64,000 nucleotides of DNA from Allobosea sp. CRIB-10 (GTDB taxonomy: Bacteria; Pseudomonadota; Alphaproteobacteria; Rhizobiales; Beijerinckiaceae). The notes under the pieces are model-generated. The model did not search any database, was not told the origin of the DNA, and saw nothing but the letters and a program-made list of their open reading frames with translations. This document shows positions 44,756 through 53,177 of the stretch, piece by piece (position 1 is the first letter of the stretch; each line of letters starts with the position of its first letter). Location of the stretch: contig NZ_FOKP01000018.1 in NCBI RefSeq assembly GCF_900112185.1, forward strand, positions 62,001 through 126,000. Direction: 5' to 3'. The position numbers were made by a program, and so were the translations under genes.

Positions 44756-46074
44756 CGCCGTCTCCCAAGGCTGCGCTGCTGCGCCGGCTGGCGGGTGAAG
44801 AGCTGCCGGAAGACCGGGTAGATGTCGGCGGCCCTGGCGATGCGGCTCATGTCGAAATTCGGCCAGCGTTCCTTGACCGCGAGATAGGAGCGCCAGAGCG
44901 AGGTGCCGTTGTCGGTGGAGCCAAAGATCTCGCTCTCGCGCTCGTCGATGATCTCGACATAGGCGAAATACTGGCACAGGCGCATGATCTCGCTATCCAG
45001 CATGCCGAGGCAGCGCTCGGAGTCGCTGGCGAGATTGTCGCCGTCCGAAGCCTGCGCGGCGTAGATGTTCCACTCCCGGCTGGGGTAGCGCTTGGCGATG
45101 ATGCTCTGCATCTCCTCCAGCGCGGTGGAGACGACAGTGCCGCCGCTCTGCGTGCTGTAGAAGAACGTCTCCTCGTCGACCTCCTGCGCCGTGTGGGTGT
45201 GGCGGATGAAGACGATGTCGGTGCGGTCGTAGCGCCGCTTCAGGAACAGGTGCAGCAGAACGAAGAAGCGCTTCGCCAGATCCTTCTCGCGCTCCCCCAT
45301 CGAGCCCGAGACGTCCATCAGGCAGAACATCACCGCTTTCGCGTTCGGCAGGGGCTGCGCATCGAAGCGGTTGAAGCGGATATCGACCGGGTCGACGAAG
45401 GCGATCACCTTTCGCCGGCGCTCCAGCCGTTCGAGCTCGGCGCGCAAGGCGGCCGCCCTGGCACGAGCGGGTTCCGTCCCCTCGGCCTCGATCCTCGCCA
45501 GCTCAGCGAGGATGGCCTCGACCTCTGCGCGCTTGGGTCGCTGGAGGGCTATGCGACGGCCGAGACTGTTGCGCATGGTGCGCGCGACGCTGATGTTGGT
45601 CGGCGATCCGCTCGCCGAGAAGCCGGCCCGCCGCGACTTGAAGGCGAGTATCTCCTTGAGGTTGAGCTTGACCATGTCGGGCAGCTCGAGATCCTCGAAG
45701 AACAGGTCGAGCACCTCCTCGCGCGAGAGCACGAAGCGGAAATCGTCCTCGGACTCTTTCAGGCCGGGCGACGATCCCGCGCCGCCGCCCCCCTGGCCCG
45801 GCTTGGGCATCTTGTCGCCCGGCGAGAAATGCTTGTTTCCGGGCAGGACGTGCTGGCGCCGGCCGCTGTCCCTGGCGTCGCGGAAGCTCGGCTCGCTCGT
45901 GCCTTTGGCCGGCAGCGAAACGGAATGCTCCCCGTCCGCGTCGGCGATCTTGCCGGCGCGGATCTGCTCCTGGACGCTGCGCTTCAGCTCCGCGCGGACG
46001 CGATGCAGGAAGCGCTGGCGATTGCCCAGGCTCTTGTCCTTGGGATTCAGCCGGCGGTCGATGAAGATCGGCAT
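44752..46074 (-). CDS. yeaH: YeaH/DUF444 von Willebrand-A protein
   Basis: A 440-residue cytoplasmic protein of the DUF444 family. It begins MPIFIDRRLNPKDKS. A glycine-rich segment (about 110-125) follows a basic region, and a vWA domain occupies about residues 235-430 with the metal-site motif MDVSGSMG. The family pairs with the AAA/kinase protein PrkA as its likely cofactor protein, in the way MoxR ATPases pair with vWA proteins. It lies 18 nt after prkA and overlaps spoVR by 4 nt. Confidence 0.94.
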   Translation of the reverse strand: MPIFIDRRLNPKDKSLGNRQRFLHRVRAELKRSVQEQIRAGKIADADGEHSVSLPAKGTSEPSFRDARDSGRRQHVLPGNKHFSPGDKMPKPGQGGGGAGSSPGLKESEDDFRFVLSREEVLDLFFEDLELPDMVKLNLKEILAFKSRRAGFSASGSPTNISVARTMRNSLGRRIALQRPKRAEVEAILAELARIEAEGTEPARARAAALRAELERLERRRKVIAFVDPVDIRFNRFDAQPLPNAKAVMFCLMDVSGSMGEREKDLAKRFFVLLHLFLKRRYDRTDIVFIRHTHTAQEVDEETFFYSTQSGGTVVSTALEEMQSIIAKRYPSREWNIYAAQASDGDNLASDSERCLGMLDSEIMRLCQYFAYVEIIDERESEIFGSTDNGTSLWRSYLAVKERWPNFDMSRIARAADIYPVFRQLFTRQPAQQRSLGRRR

Positions 46075-46092
46075 GGCACGCTCCGATCGTGG

Positions 46093-48039
46093 TCAGCCCG
46101 CCTTGTTGACGCGCATGTACCAGTCCACCAGGCGCCGGACCTGGCGCTCTGTATAGCCGCGCTCGACCATGCGCTGCACGAAGCCGTGATGGCGCTTCTC
46201 GGTCACGCTGTCCTGCTTGGAGCCGAAGCTGATCACCGGGAGAAGGTCCTCGACCTGGCCGAACATCCGCTTCTCGATCACCTCGCGCAGCTTCTCATAG
46301 CTGGTCCAGGACGGGTTGCGGCCGTTGTTCCTGGCCCTGGCGCGCAAGGTGAACTTCACGACCTCGTTGCGGAAGTCCTTGGGATTGGCGATCCCCGCCG
46401 GCTTCTCGATCTGCGACAATTCGTTGTCGAGGACCTGCCGGTTGAGGAGCTGGCCGGTGTCGGGATCCTTGTAGTCCTGATCCTCGACCCAGGCGTCGGC
46501 ATAGGCGATGTAGCGGTCGAACAGGTTCTGGCCATACTCGCCATAGGATTCGAGATAAGCCTTCTGGATTTCGTGCCCGATGAACTCGGCATAGCGCGTG
46601 GCGAGTTCCGACTTGATGAAATCGAGATAGGCCGCTTCCGTTTCCTTCGGGAACTGCTCGCGCTTGATCGCCCCTTCGAGGATGTACATCAGGTGCACCG
46701 GGTCGGCGGCCAGTTCCTCGGTGTCGTAGTTGAAGGTCTGCGACAGGATCTTGAAGGCAAAGCGCGTGCTGACCCCGGTCATGCCCTCGTCGACGCCGGC
46801 GGCGTCGCGGTACTCCTGGATCGCCTTGGCCTTGGGCTCCAGCTCCTTGAGGTTCTCGCCGTCATAGACGCGCATCTTGGTGTAGAGCGGCGAATTCTCG
46901 AACTCGGCGAGCCGGGTCGAGACCGAGAAGCGGCTGAGGATGTCGAGCACCTCCGGCGCGCAAGGGCTGCCTGCCAATTCGCTCTCGCGCAGCAGCTTCT
47001 CGTAGATCTGCCGCTCTTCGGTGACGCGCAGGCAATAGGGCACCTTGACCACCAGGATGCGGTCGAGGAACGCCTCGTTGTTCTTGTTGTTCTTGAACTG
47101 AAGCCACTCGGACTCGTTCGAGTGGGCCAGGATGATGCCCTGGTAAGGGAATGCGCCGAAATTCTCGGTGCCGTTGTAGCTGCCTTCCTGGGTGGCGGTC
47201 AGCAGCGGATGCAGCACCTTGATCGGCGCCTTGAACATCTCGACGAATTCGAGCAGGCCCTGCGTCGTCCGGTTGAGGCCGCCGCTATAGGAATAGGCGT
47301 CCGGGTCCGACTGGCTGAAGTTCTCGAGCTGGCGGATGTCGACCTTGCCGACCAGCGTCGAAACGTCCTGATTGTTCTCGTCGCCCGGCTCGGTCTTGGC
47401 GATGCCGACCTGCCGCAGGCGCGAGGGGGTCAGCTTGACGACGCTGAACTTGGCGATGTCGCCCGAGAGCTCGTCGAGCCGCTTGGCCGCCCAGGGCGAG
47501 ATCAGCCCGGTCAGGCGCCGCCGCGCAATGCCGTATTTCTCCTCGAAGAGATCACCCATCCTGTCCGGACGGAACAGGCCGAGCGGCGATTCGAAGACGG
47601 GGCTGATCTGGCCGCCGACCTTGAGCGTGTAGAACGGACGCTCCTCCATCAATTTCTTGAGTCGCTCGGCCAGTGACGATTTGCCGCCACCGACGGGCCC
47701 GAGCAGATAGAGGATCTGCTTGCGCTCCTCCAGGCCCTGCGAAGCATAGCGGAAATAGCCAGCGATTCGCTCGACCGTATCCTCCATGCCGAAGAAATCG
47801 GCAAAGGAAGGATAGATCTTGATAGTCCTGTTCGCGAAAATCCGACCGAGGCGCTCGTCCCGGCTGGTATCGAACAATTTTGGTGTACCGATCGCATCGA
47901 CCATCCGCTCCGCAGCGGAGGCGTACATCGACTTGTCTTCTCGACAAGCCAGCAGATACTCCTGAAGGCTCATCTCTTCCTGTGAGTAGCTTCGATAATC
48001 TTCAGAAAATAGACGAAATACCTCGCTGTCCCGTTCCAT
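46093..48039 (-). CDS. prkA: PrkA family AAA+/serine kinase
   Basis: A 648-residue PrkA protein, first gene of the leftward prkA-yeaH-spoVR operon. The AAA core contains a Walker A, LGPVGGGKSSLAERLKKL (about 108-125), then QISPVFESPLGLF and later the family-typical LAHSNESEWLQFKNNKNNEA. The C-terminal PrkA domain carries SYEKLREVIEKRMF. It has reported protein kinase and AAA+ protease-like activities in other bacteria and is induced by starvation and stationary phase. A 268-nt gap (48040-48307) upstream, with no gene I can support, probably holds its promoter. Confidence 0.95.
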   Translation of the reverse strand: MERDSEVFRLFSEDYRSYSQEEMSLQEYLLACREDKSMYASAAERMVDAIGTPKLFDTSRDERLGRIFANRTIKIYPSFADFFGMEDTVERIAGYFRYASQGLEERKQILYLLGPVGGGKSSLAERLKKLMEERPFYTLKVGGQISPVFESPLGLFRPDRMGDLFEEKYGIARRRLTGLISPWAAKRLDELSGDIAKFSVVKLTPSRLRQVGIAKTEPGDENNQDVSTLVGKVDIRQLENFSQSDPDAYSYSGGLNRTTQGLLEFVEMFKAPIKVLHPLLTATQEGSYNGTENFGAFPYQGIILAHSNESEWLQFKNNKNNEAFLDRILVVKVPYCLRVTEERQIYEKLLRESELAGSPCAPEVLDILSRFSVSTRLAEFENSPLYTKMRVYDGENLKELEPKAKAIQEYRDAAGVDEGMTGVSTRFAFKILSQTFNYDTEELAADPVHLMYILEGAIKREQFPKETEAAYLDFIKSELATRYAEFIGHEIQKAYLESYGEYGQNLFDRYIAYADAWVEDQDYKDPDTGQLLNRQVLDNELSQIEKPAGIANPKDFRNEVVKFTLRARARNNGRNPSWTSYEKLREVIEKRMFGQVEDLLPVISFGSKQDSVTEKRHHGFVQRMVERGYTERQVRRLVDWYMRVNKAG

Positions 48040-48307
48040 CGTGGTAGCCCTCCAGCGCCGGCCGGCCTTGCCGACAGTGCCCCTGAAGAATCAACTGCCG
48101 GCAAGCTCCCAGGTTCCGGCCAGATAGGGGCCCTTTGATGGCTGCCAGCGCCGGCTTCAGCACCTTTTTGAAGCGGCGCGCATCGCCCGGGTTGTCGGCT
48201 CGTCAGGACAAGGCCGGCCCGCGCACATGTCTCGATCGCGCAAGGGGCCACGGGTCGCCAGCGGCGCAAACCCGCCGGCCCAGCTCCACAACCGCGGGAA
48301 CCATCCC

Positions 48308-48823
48308 TTACACGCCGTTCCTGACGGCGCGGAATTGGGCGATAAAGGCCTGCGGCTCGGGTAGCGAGGCCATCCGCGCGACCTCGCGCTCCTTCGGCGG
48401 CTTCGCCGCCAGCCCGGCGGCGCTGGTCGGGAAGAACTGGATCGCCGGCGTCCCCTCGATGCCGTAACGCTTCGCCAGCGCCTTCTCGGTCAGCTTGCCG
48501 CCGCCGAAATCGGTGACCTCGCGCGCGCCGAGGATGTTGAGATGGAGCACCGCGAAATTGTCGCGGATATAGGATTCGATCGCCGGGTCGGCGAGATGGA
48601 CCTCGTGCATGCGGCGGCAGGCCGGGCAATTGCGCAGGCCCCAGAGGATGACGAAGCGCTTGCCGCTCTGGCTCGCATTGGTCAGATCCTCGGCGAGATC
48701 GAGGAAGCTTTCGAGATACCAGTCTTCCTGGTAGAGCCCGTCCTCGCCGAGCTTCGCCTTGGCCAAAGCCGGCGCCGACATCGCCACCACCGTGCTCGCC
48801 AGCAGGCCGCGTCGTGTGATCAT
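48308..48823 (-). CDS. soxW: periplasmic thioredoxin SoxW-like
   Basis: A 171-residue exported thioredoxin-fold protein. A Tat-like twin-arginine start (MITRRGLLAS) and hydrophobic stretch to about residue 22 are followed by a thioredoxin domain with CPAC at C66-C69. It has the conserved cis-proline segment EGTPAIQFF. SoxW-type proteins keep Sox thiols reduced in the periplasm. It is divergent from soxS over a 67-nt gap containing a palindrome, fitting joint repression by SoxR. Confidence 0.8.
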   Translation of the reverse strand: MITRRGLLASTVVAMSAPALAKAKLGEDGLYQEDWYLESFLDLAEDLTNASQSGKRFVILWGLRNCPACRRMHEVHLADPAIESYIRDNFAVLHLNILGAREVTDFGGGKLTEKALAKRYGIEGTPAIQFFPTSAAGLAAKPPKEREVARMASLPEPQAFIAQFRAVRNGV

Positions 48824-48862
48824 GGCGTCGCCTCCGCAGGAGCCCGTGTCGGCTCTAGTATA

Positions 48863-48884
48863 AACATATGAATACGACTATGTT
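48863..48884. promoter_or_regulatory. inverted repeat in soxW/soxS intergenic gap (candidate SoxR operator)
   Basis: AACATA (48863-48868) and TATGTT (48879-48884) are perfect complements around a 10-nt spacer, ending 6 nt before the soxS ATG and about 40 nt before soxW. ArsR-family repressors bind AT-rich dyads of this size. The site could control both directions at once. Confidence 0.55.
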
Positions 48885-48890
48885 CCGCGG

Positions 48891-49295
48891 ATGATTGCAA
48901 GCGGCAGATATCGCGCGGGGCTGGCGGCAGCGTTCACGTTGCCGCTATTGCTGTCCTTGCCTGCCGTCGCCGCCGAGCTCGTGATGTACACGCGCAATGG
49001 CTGTCCGTTCTGCGTCCGCTTCGAGCGCGAGATCGCGCCGGTCTATGCCAGGACGCCGGAAGGCAAGGCGGCGCCGCTGCGGCGGATCAATCTGCCCGCC
49101 GGTGGCGTGCGGGGCGAGGGCCTGCGCGAGCCGGTGATCGCGACGCCGACCTTCGTGCTGGTGGACAAGGGCGAAGAAATCGGCCGCATCACCGGCTATC
49201 TCAACGACGACATGTTCTGGGGTTTGCTCGGGCGGCTGGTTGCTGTCATTGAGTCACCCGACCAGGTTCAACGATCAGGCACACGGACCCAATGA
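48891..49295 (+). CDS. soxS: periplasmic thiol-disulfide protein SoxS
   Basis: A 134-residue exported thioredoxin-like protein. The signal peptide ends near residue 28 (AVAA), and the redox motif is CPFC at C38-C41, directly on the first strand (LVMYTRNGCPFC). The ATPTFVLVDKG segment provides the cis-proline. SoxS reduces and reactivates SoxYZ in Paracoccus. The gene heads the soxS-soxR-soxT run; its stop overlaps soxR by ATGA. Confidence 0.85.
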   Translation: MIASGRYRAGLAAAFTLPLLLSLPAVAAELVMYTRNGCPFCVRFEREIAPVYARTPEGKAAPLRRINLPAGGVRGEGLREPVIATPTFVLVDKGEEIGRITGYLNDDMFWGLLGRLVAVIESPDQVQRSGTRTQ

Positions 49296-49672
49296 CCGCG
49301 ATCGTCTCGAAAGCGCTCGAAACCGAACTGCGCGACGGCGCCGAGTTCTCGCCCGAGCTCGACCAGCTGATGCGCAAGGCCCGCAAGGCCAGCGATTTCC
49401 TCAAAGCCCTCTCGCATGAGAACCGGCTGCTGCTGCTCTGCCTGCTGGCCGAGCGCGAGCGCACGGTGACCGAGCTCGAGAACCTGCTCTCGCTGCGCCA
49501 GCCCATGGTCTCGCAGCAGCTCGCGCGCCTGCGCCTCGACCAGCTCGTCACCACCCGCCGCGACGGCAAGGCGATCTATTACAGCCTCGCCAGCGACGAT
49601 GTCCGGCGCGTCATCGCCGTGATCTACGACATCTTCTGCAATCCGCCCGGACCCGAAGCCGGACAATCGTGA
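49292..49672 (+). CDS. soxR: ArsR-family persulfide-sensing repressor SoxR
   Basis: A 126-residue winged-helix repressor of the ArsR family. The recognition region reads LRQPMVSQQLARLRLDQLV, and a YYSLA wing follows. Two cysteines, C50 (LLLLCLLAE) and C116 (IYDIFC), lie 66 residues apart, the same spacing as the redox pair in BigR-type sulfide/persulfide sensors, and there is no arsenic or zinc motif. It would release DNA when the thiols form a tetrasulfide or disulfide. It is coupled to soxS and lies by the palindrome at 48863. Confidence 0.9.
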   Translation: MTAIVSKALETELRDGAEFSPELDQLMRKARKASDFLKALSHENRLLLLCLLAERERTVTELENLLSLRQPMVSQQLARLRLDQLVTTRRDGKAIYYSLASDDVRRVIAVIYDIFCNPPGPEAGQS

Positions 49673-49700
49673 GCAACCACCGCCCGCCTCGGCGCCTGCC

Positions 49701-50774
49701 ATGATCGAGCTGCCGGCCTGGGGGGCCGCGCTGGCGGGCGTCGCTGTGGGCGCGGCCTGCGGCTTCACCGTCCGTCGGGCGCGGCTGTGTTCCTTCGGCG
49801 CGGTCGAAGATGCCTGGATGGGCGGCGACACAAGGCGCCTCAGGATCTTCGGCCTTGCGCTGGCGATCGCGCTGGTCGGCACGCAGGTGCTGATCGGGCT
49901 CCATCTGCTCGACCCCGCCAATTCCACCTATGTGCAGCCGGCTTTGCCCTGGCTGTCGATCCTCGTCGGCAGCACCTTGTTCGGCCTCGGCATGGCGCTG
50001 GTCGGCACCTGCGGCTTCGGCTCGCTGATCCGGCTCGGTTCCGGCGACCTGCGCAGCCTTATCGTGATGATGGTGTTCGGCGCGGTCGCCTATGCGACGC
50101 TGCGCGGCATGCTCGCGCCGATCCGGATCGAGGTGCTGGAGAAGGTCTATTGGCCGCTGCCCGGCGGCCTGAAGGGCGATCTCGCCGGCATCCTGACCTA
50201 TCTCGGCGCCCCTGCCGCACGCATCCTGATCACCGCTGCCGGCGCACTCGCCCTGATTGCGATCGTCGCCGTCGATCCGCGCTTGCGCCGTTCGCCGCGG
50301 CTGCTGCTGGCCGGCGCGACGCTCGGCCTTGCCGTCATCGCCGGCTGGTGGGTGACCGGTATTGCGGTCGATGCCTTCGACACCGTGCCGCGGGCGCAGA
50401 GCCTGACCTTCGTCTCCCCGGTCGGCCGGGCGCTCTATGCCGTGCTGAGCGTGCCCTCCGCCCTGCTCGAATTCGGCATCGGCACGCTCGCGGGCGTCAC
50501 GCTAGGCTCGTTCCTCTCGGCGCTCTACGATCGCGAATTCCGCTGGGAAGCCTTCGACGACGACCGCGAGATGCGCCGCCATCTCCTCGGCGCCGTGCTG
50601 ATGGGCGGCGGCGGCGTGCTCGCCGGCGGCTGCACGATCGGTCAGGGCATCTCGGCCGGCTCGATGCTGGCGCTGTCCTGGCCGCTGGCGATCGCCGGGA
50701 TGATGGTCGGCGCACGGATCGGCATCGCCTTCCTGGTCGAAGGCTCGCTCAGGGGTCTCTGGCAGCGCGGCTGA
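49701..50774 (+). CDS. soxT: YeeE/YedE-family sulfur-compound transporter (SoxT-like)
   Basis: A 357-residue polytopic protein made of two related halves, each with a conserved cysteine in a glycine-rich helix: GTCGFGSLIRLGSGDLRSL and GGCTIGQGISAGSMLALSWP. In related YeeE proteins such cysteines relay thiosulfate across the membrane. The gene is third in soxS-soxR-soxT, 28 nt after soxR. Its last 26 nt overlap the 3' end of the convergent bigR-like gene, so the two transcripts would be complementary at their ends. Confidence 0.85.
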   Translation: MIELPAWGAALAGVAVGAACGFTVRRARLCSFGAVEDAWMGGDTRRLRIFGLALAIALVGTQVLIGLHLLDPANSTYVQPALPWLSILVGSTLFGLGMALVGTCGFGSLIRLGSGDLRSLIVMMVFGAVAYATLRGMLAPIRIEVLEKVYWPLPGGLKGDLAGILTYLGAPAARILITAAGALALIAIVAVDPRLRRSPRLLLAGATLGLAVIAGWWVTGIAVDAFDTVPRAQSLTFVSPVGRALYAVLSVPSALLEFGIGTLAGVTLGSFLSALYDREFRWEAFDDDREMRRHLLGAVLMGGGGVLAGGCTIGQGISAGSMLALSWPLAIAGMMVGARIGIAFLVEGSLRGLWQRG

Positions 50775-51099
50775 CGGCCTGCGCCGGCGCGCAATAGAGC
50801 GCGTGTAATGTTTCCAGCACCGCCTTCGCCTCGTCGCTCGCTAGCGAGAAGACGACCGCGACGCCGCGGCGCTGGGCGGCGATCAACCCGAGCCTGCGCA
50901 GCTGTGCCAGATGCGAGGCGACACCCCCCGGGCTGAGACCGGTGACCCCGGCGAGTTCGGCGGCGCCGGCCTCGCCCTGTACCAGCCTGCAGAGGATGGC
51001 GAGCCGACGCGGGCTCGCCATGGCGGCGAGAAGCGCGGCCGCTTCTTCGATCGGCGGGCTGGCGGATGCTTCGGCGTGGAACAGAATGTCAATTGACAT
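50749..51099 (-). CDS. bigR: ArsR-family regulator BigR-type (persulfide sensor)
   Basis: A 116-residue ArsR repressor. I place the start at ATG 51097-51099 (MSIDILFHAEA); the frame is open 12 codons upstream through an AT-rich tract. C37 (AILCRLVQGE) and C103 (HALYC) are 66 residues apart, as the C42/C108 pair of Xylella BigR. The recognition helix region is LSPGGVASHLAQLRRLGLI. It is divergent from the DUF2892-yeeE-dioxygenase operon, exactly the arrangement of the described bigR operons for sulfide detoxification. Its own start codon lies in an arm of the palindrome at 51097. Confidence 0.88.
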   Translation of the reverse strand: MSIDILFHAEASASPPIEEAAALLAAMASPRRLAILCRLVQGEAGAAELAGVTGLSPGGVASHLAQLRRLGLIAAQRRGVAVVFSLASDEAKAVLETLHALYCAPAQAVSRAARDP

Positions 51100-51120
51100 A
51101 TATCTTTTTCTATATATATG
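51097..51120. promoter_or_regulatory. inverted repeat overlapping bigR start (candidate BigR operator)
   Basis: CATATAT (51097-51103) and ATATATG (51114-51120) are perfect complements around a 10-nt spacer in a 53-nt AT-rich gap between divergent genes. The left arm includes the regulator's start codon and the right arm is 32 nt before the DUF2892 ATG. This predicts autoregulation and control of the rightward operon. Confidence 0.6.
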
Positions 51121-51152
51121 ATATTTATAATTCAATAACGCAGGAGTTGGCC

Positions 51153-51377
51153 ATGGTCAATGTCGGTTCTCTCGATCGGGCGCTTCGTTTTATTTTCGGC
51201 GCAGCGCTTTTCGCCGCCGCCTTCCTGCCGCCGCTCGCCGGCTGGGTCGCGCCGCTCGGCGCCTGGAAATACGCGCTCACGGCTTGGGGCGCGGTCATGC
51301 TGCTCACGGCCACGTTTCGCGTCTGCCCGGCCTACACCCTGCTCGGCATCCGGACCTGCCCGGCGGAGCGGCGCTGA
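51153..51377 (+). CDS. DUF2892 small membrane protein
   Basis: A 74-residue inner-membrane protein with two helices. It shows the family layout: MVNVGSLDRALRFIFGAALF start, then GVMLLTATFRVCPAYTLLGI-like end (here AVMLLTATFRVCPAYTL) with a Cys-Pro pair and a second conserved cysteine (RTCPAERR). AGGAG lies 5-6 nt before ATG 51153. The family is regularly in bigR-type operons; its function is not established, though the cysteine suggests sulfur handling. Confidence 0.88.
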   Translation: MVNVGSLDRALRFIFGAALFAAAFLPPLAGWVAPLGAWKYALTAWGAVMLLTATFRVCPAYTLLGIRTCPAERR

Positions 51378-51378
51378 G

Positions 51379-51807
51379 ATGATCGAAACGGCGTTCACGC
51401 CCATCGCGTCGCTCGCCGGCGGCGCCCTGATCGGCTTGGCGGCGGTGCTGCTGATGCTGTTCCAGGGCCGGATCGCCGGGATCAGCGGCATCGTCTCCCG
51501 CCTGTTGCCGCCGGAGGCGGATGGAGAGACGGCAGGCCGGCTGGCCTTCGTCGCCGGCCTCGTGCTCGCCCCGCTCGTCGCCTATGCTGCTGGATCGGCG
51601 TGGCCGGTTCCGCAGATCGCGGCGACGATCCCGGTGCTCGTCGTCGCCGGCCTGCTGGTCGGCTTCGGCTCGGTCTGGGGCAACGGTTGCACCTCCGGCC
51701 ATGGCATTTGCGGCCTGTCGCGCCTGTCGCTGCGCTCGCTGGTCGCCGTCGCGACCTTCATGGCGAGTGCGATCGCGACCGTCTTCGTCGTCCGGTACCT
51801 ACTCTGA
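51379..51807 (+). CDS. YeeE/YedE-type half transporter (PmpA-like)
   Basis: A 142-residue membrane protein with about four helices, one half of the two-domain YeeE fold. The conserved motif GNGCTSGHGICGLSRLSLRS is near residue 105. It starts at ATG 51379 immediately after the previous stop. With the next gene it forms the pair of half-size transporters found in bigR operons, thought to export or import sulfur compounds. Confidence 0.87.
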   Translation: MIETAFTPIASLAGGALIGLAAVLLMLFQGRIAGISGIVSRLLPPEADGETAGRLAFVAGLVLAPLVAYAAGSAWPVPQIAATIPVLVVAGLLVGFGSVWGNGCTSGHGICGLSRLSLRSLVAVATFMASAIATVFVVRYLL

Positions 51808-51815
51808 GGCCGTCC

Positions 51816-52280
51816 ATGTCGATCCTCGTGCAATTCGTGATCGGCCTGGTCTTTGGCCTTGGCCTGATCCTCGCCGGCATGGCGAACCCGGCGAAGGTGC
51901 TGAACTTCCTAGACCTCGCCGCCATCCCGGCCGGGCGCTGGGACGCCAGCCTGATCTTCGTCATGGCCGGCGGCGTCGCCGTAGCCATGCTCGGCTACCG
52001 GCTCGCCTTTCTGCGCGAACGTCCGCTGCTGGCGGAGCGCTTTTCCCTGCCGGGCGCCAGCCGGCCCGATGCCAGGCTCGTCACCGGCGCTGCACTGTTT
52101 GGCATCGGCTGGGGGCTCGCCGGTTTCTGCCCCGGCCCGGCGCTGGTCGCTGCCCTGACCGGCGGCCTGCCGGCGCTGGTCTTCCTCGCGGCGATGCTCG
52201 CCGGCATGGCGCTCGCCCGCCGGCTCGCCGCAGCGACCGTCGTTTCCATGCCACCAGTCGAGTTCAGGAGAGAGCCATGA
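51816..52280 (+). CDS. YeeE/YedE-type half transporter (DUF6691, PmpB-like)
   Basis: The partner half-transporter (154 aa, about four helices). It opens SILVQFVIGLVFGLGLILAG, has the NPAKVLNFLDL motif, and carries its conserved cysteine in GWGLAGFCPGPALVA near residue 100. It lies 8 nt after the first half and its stop overlaps the dioxygenase start codon (52277-52280). Together the two proteins would make a full YeeE-like channel. Confidence 0.87.
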   Translation: MSILVQFVIGLVFGLGLILAGMANPAKVLNFLDLAAIPAGRWDASLIFVMAGGVAVAMLGYRLAFLRERPLLAERFSLPGASRPDARLVTGAALFGIGWGLAGFCPGPALVAALTGGLPALVFLAAMLAGMALARRLAAATVVSMPPVEFRREP

Positions 52281-53170
52281 GCGCGATCCCGCATCCGGTC
52301 GACCTGTCGGCCAAGCCCGAGGTCACCGCCTTCTTCGACGCGCAGACGAACACGGTCAGCTACGTCGTCAAGGACCCCGGCTCGAAAGCCTGCGCCATCG
52401 TCGATTCGGTAATGGACATCGACTACGCCGCCGGCCGCATCGCCTATGCCTCCGCCGACAAGATCATCGCTTACGTCCGTGAACACGAGCTCGCGGTCGA
52501 ATGGCTGATCGAAACCCATGTCCACGCCGATCACCTGTCCGCCGCGCCGTATATCCAGGGCAAGCTCGGCGGCAAGATCGGCATCGGCGAGCGCATCACG
52601 GTCGTGCAGGAGACCTTCGGCAAGGTTTTCAACGAAGGCACCGAGTTCCAGCGCGACGGCAGCCAGTTCGACCGCCTGTTCGCCGATGGCGACAGCTATT
52701 TGATCGGCGGCCTGAAGGCCTTCGCCATGCATACGCCGGGCCATACCCCGGCCTGCATGACTCATGTGGTCGGCGACGCCGCCTTTGTCGGCGACACGCT
52801 GTTCATGCCGGATGGTGGCTCGGCCCGGGCCGACTTTCCGGGCGGCGATGCACGCACGCTCTACCGCTCGATCCAGCGGGTGCTGGCGCTGCCGCCGCAG
52901 ACCCGCCTGTTCATGTGCCATGATTATGGCCCGAACGGCCGTGAGATCCGCTGGGAGACGACGGTCGCCGAGCAGCACGAGCATAACATCCATGTCCGCG
53001 ACGGCATCGGCGAGGACGCGTTCGTCGCGATGCGCGAGGCGCGCGATGCAACGCTCGCCATGCCCAGGCTGATCATCCCCTCGCTGCAGGTGAACATGAA
53101 GGCCGGCGAACTGCCGCAGCCGGACGAGAGCGGCAAGCGCTTCCTGAAGGTCCCGCTGAACACGCTGTGA
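52277..53170 (+). CDS. blh: MBL-fold persulfide dioxygenase (Blh/ETHE1-like)
   Basis: A 297-residue metallo-beta-lactamase-fold protein of the ETHE1/Blh type that oxidises glutathione persulfide to sulfite. The metal site HVHADH is at about residues 81-86, with THVVGDAAFVGDTLFMPD and the MCHDYGP motif supplying later ligands. The extended C-terminus (LQVNMKAGELPQPDESGKR) is typical of Blh proteins. It is the last gene of the bigR-type operon. The gene to the right is convergent, only 7 nt away. There is no fused rhodanese domain. Confidence 0.9.
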   Translation: MSAIPHPVDLSAKPEVTAFFDAQTNTVSYVVKDPGSKACAIVDSVMDIDYAAGRIAYASADKIIAYVREHELAVEWLIETHVHADHLSAAPYIQGKLGGKIGIGERITVVQETFGKVFNEGTEFQRDGSQFDRLFADGDSYLIGGLKAFAMHTPGHTPACMTHVVGDAAFVGDTLFMPDGGSARADFPGGDARTLYRSIQRVLALPPQTRLFMCHDYGPNGREIRWETTVAEQHEHNIHVRDGIGEDAFVAMREARDATLAMPRLIIPSLQVNMKAGELPQPDESGKRFLKVPLNTL

Positions 53171-53177
53171 GACGTCG

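Noticed and set aside
45193..47676. An 827-codon plus-strand open frame opposite yeaH and prkA
   Set aside because: Both minus-strand genes are unmistakable (Walker A, vWA metal site). The plus product has no fold signature and spans two genes.
48040..48307. A gene between soxW and prkA (plus-strand frame around 48135-48467)
   Set aside because: The frame mostly overlaps soxW in antisense and has no ribosome site or fold signature. The gap more likely holds the prkA promoter.
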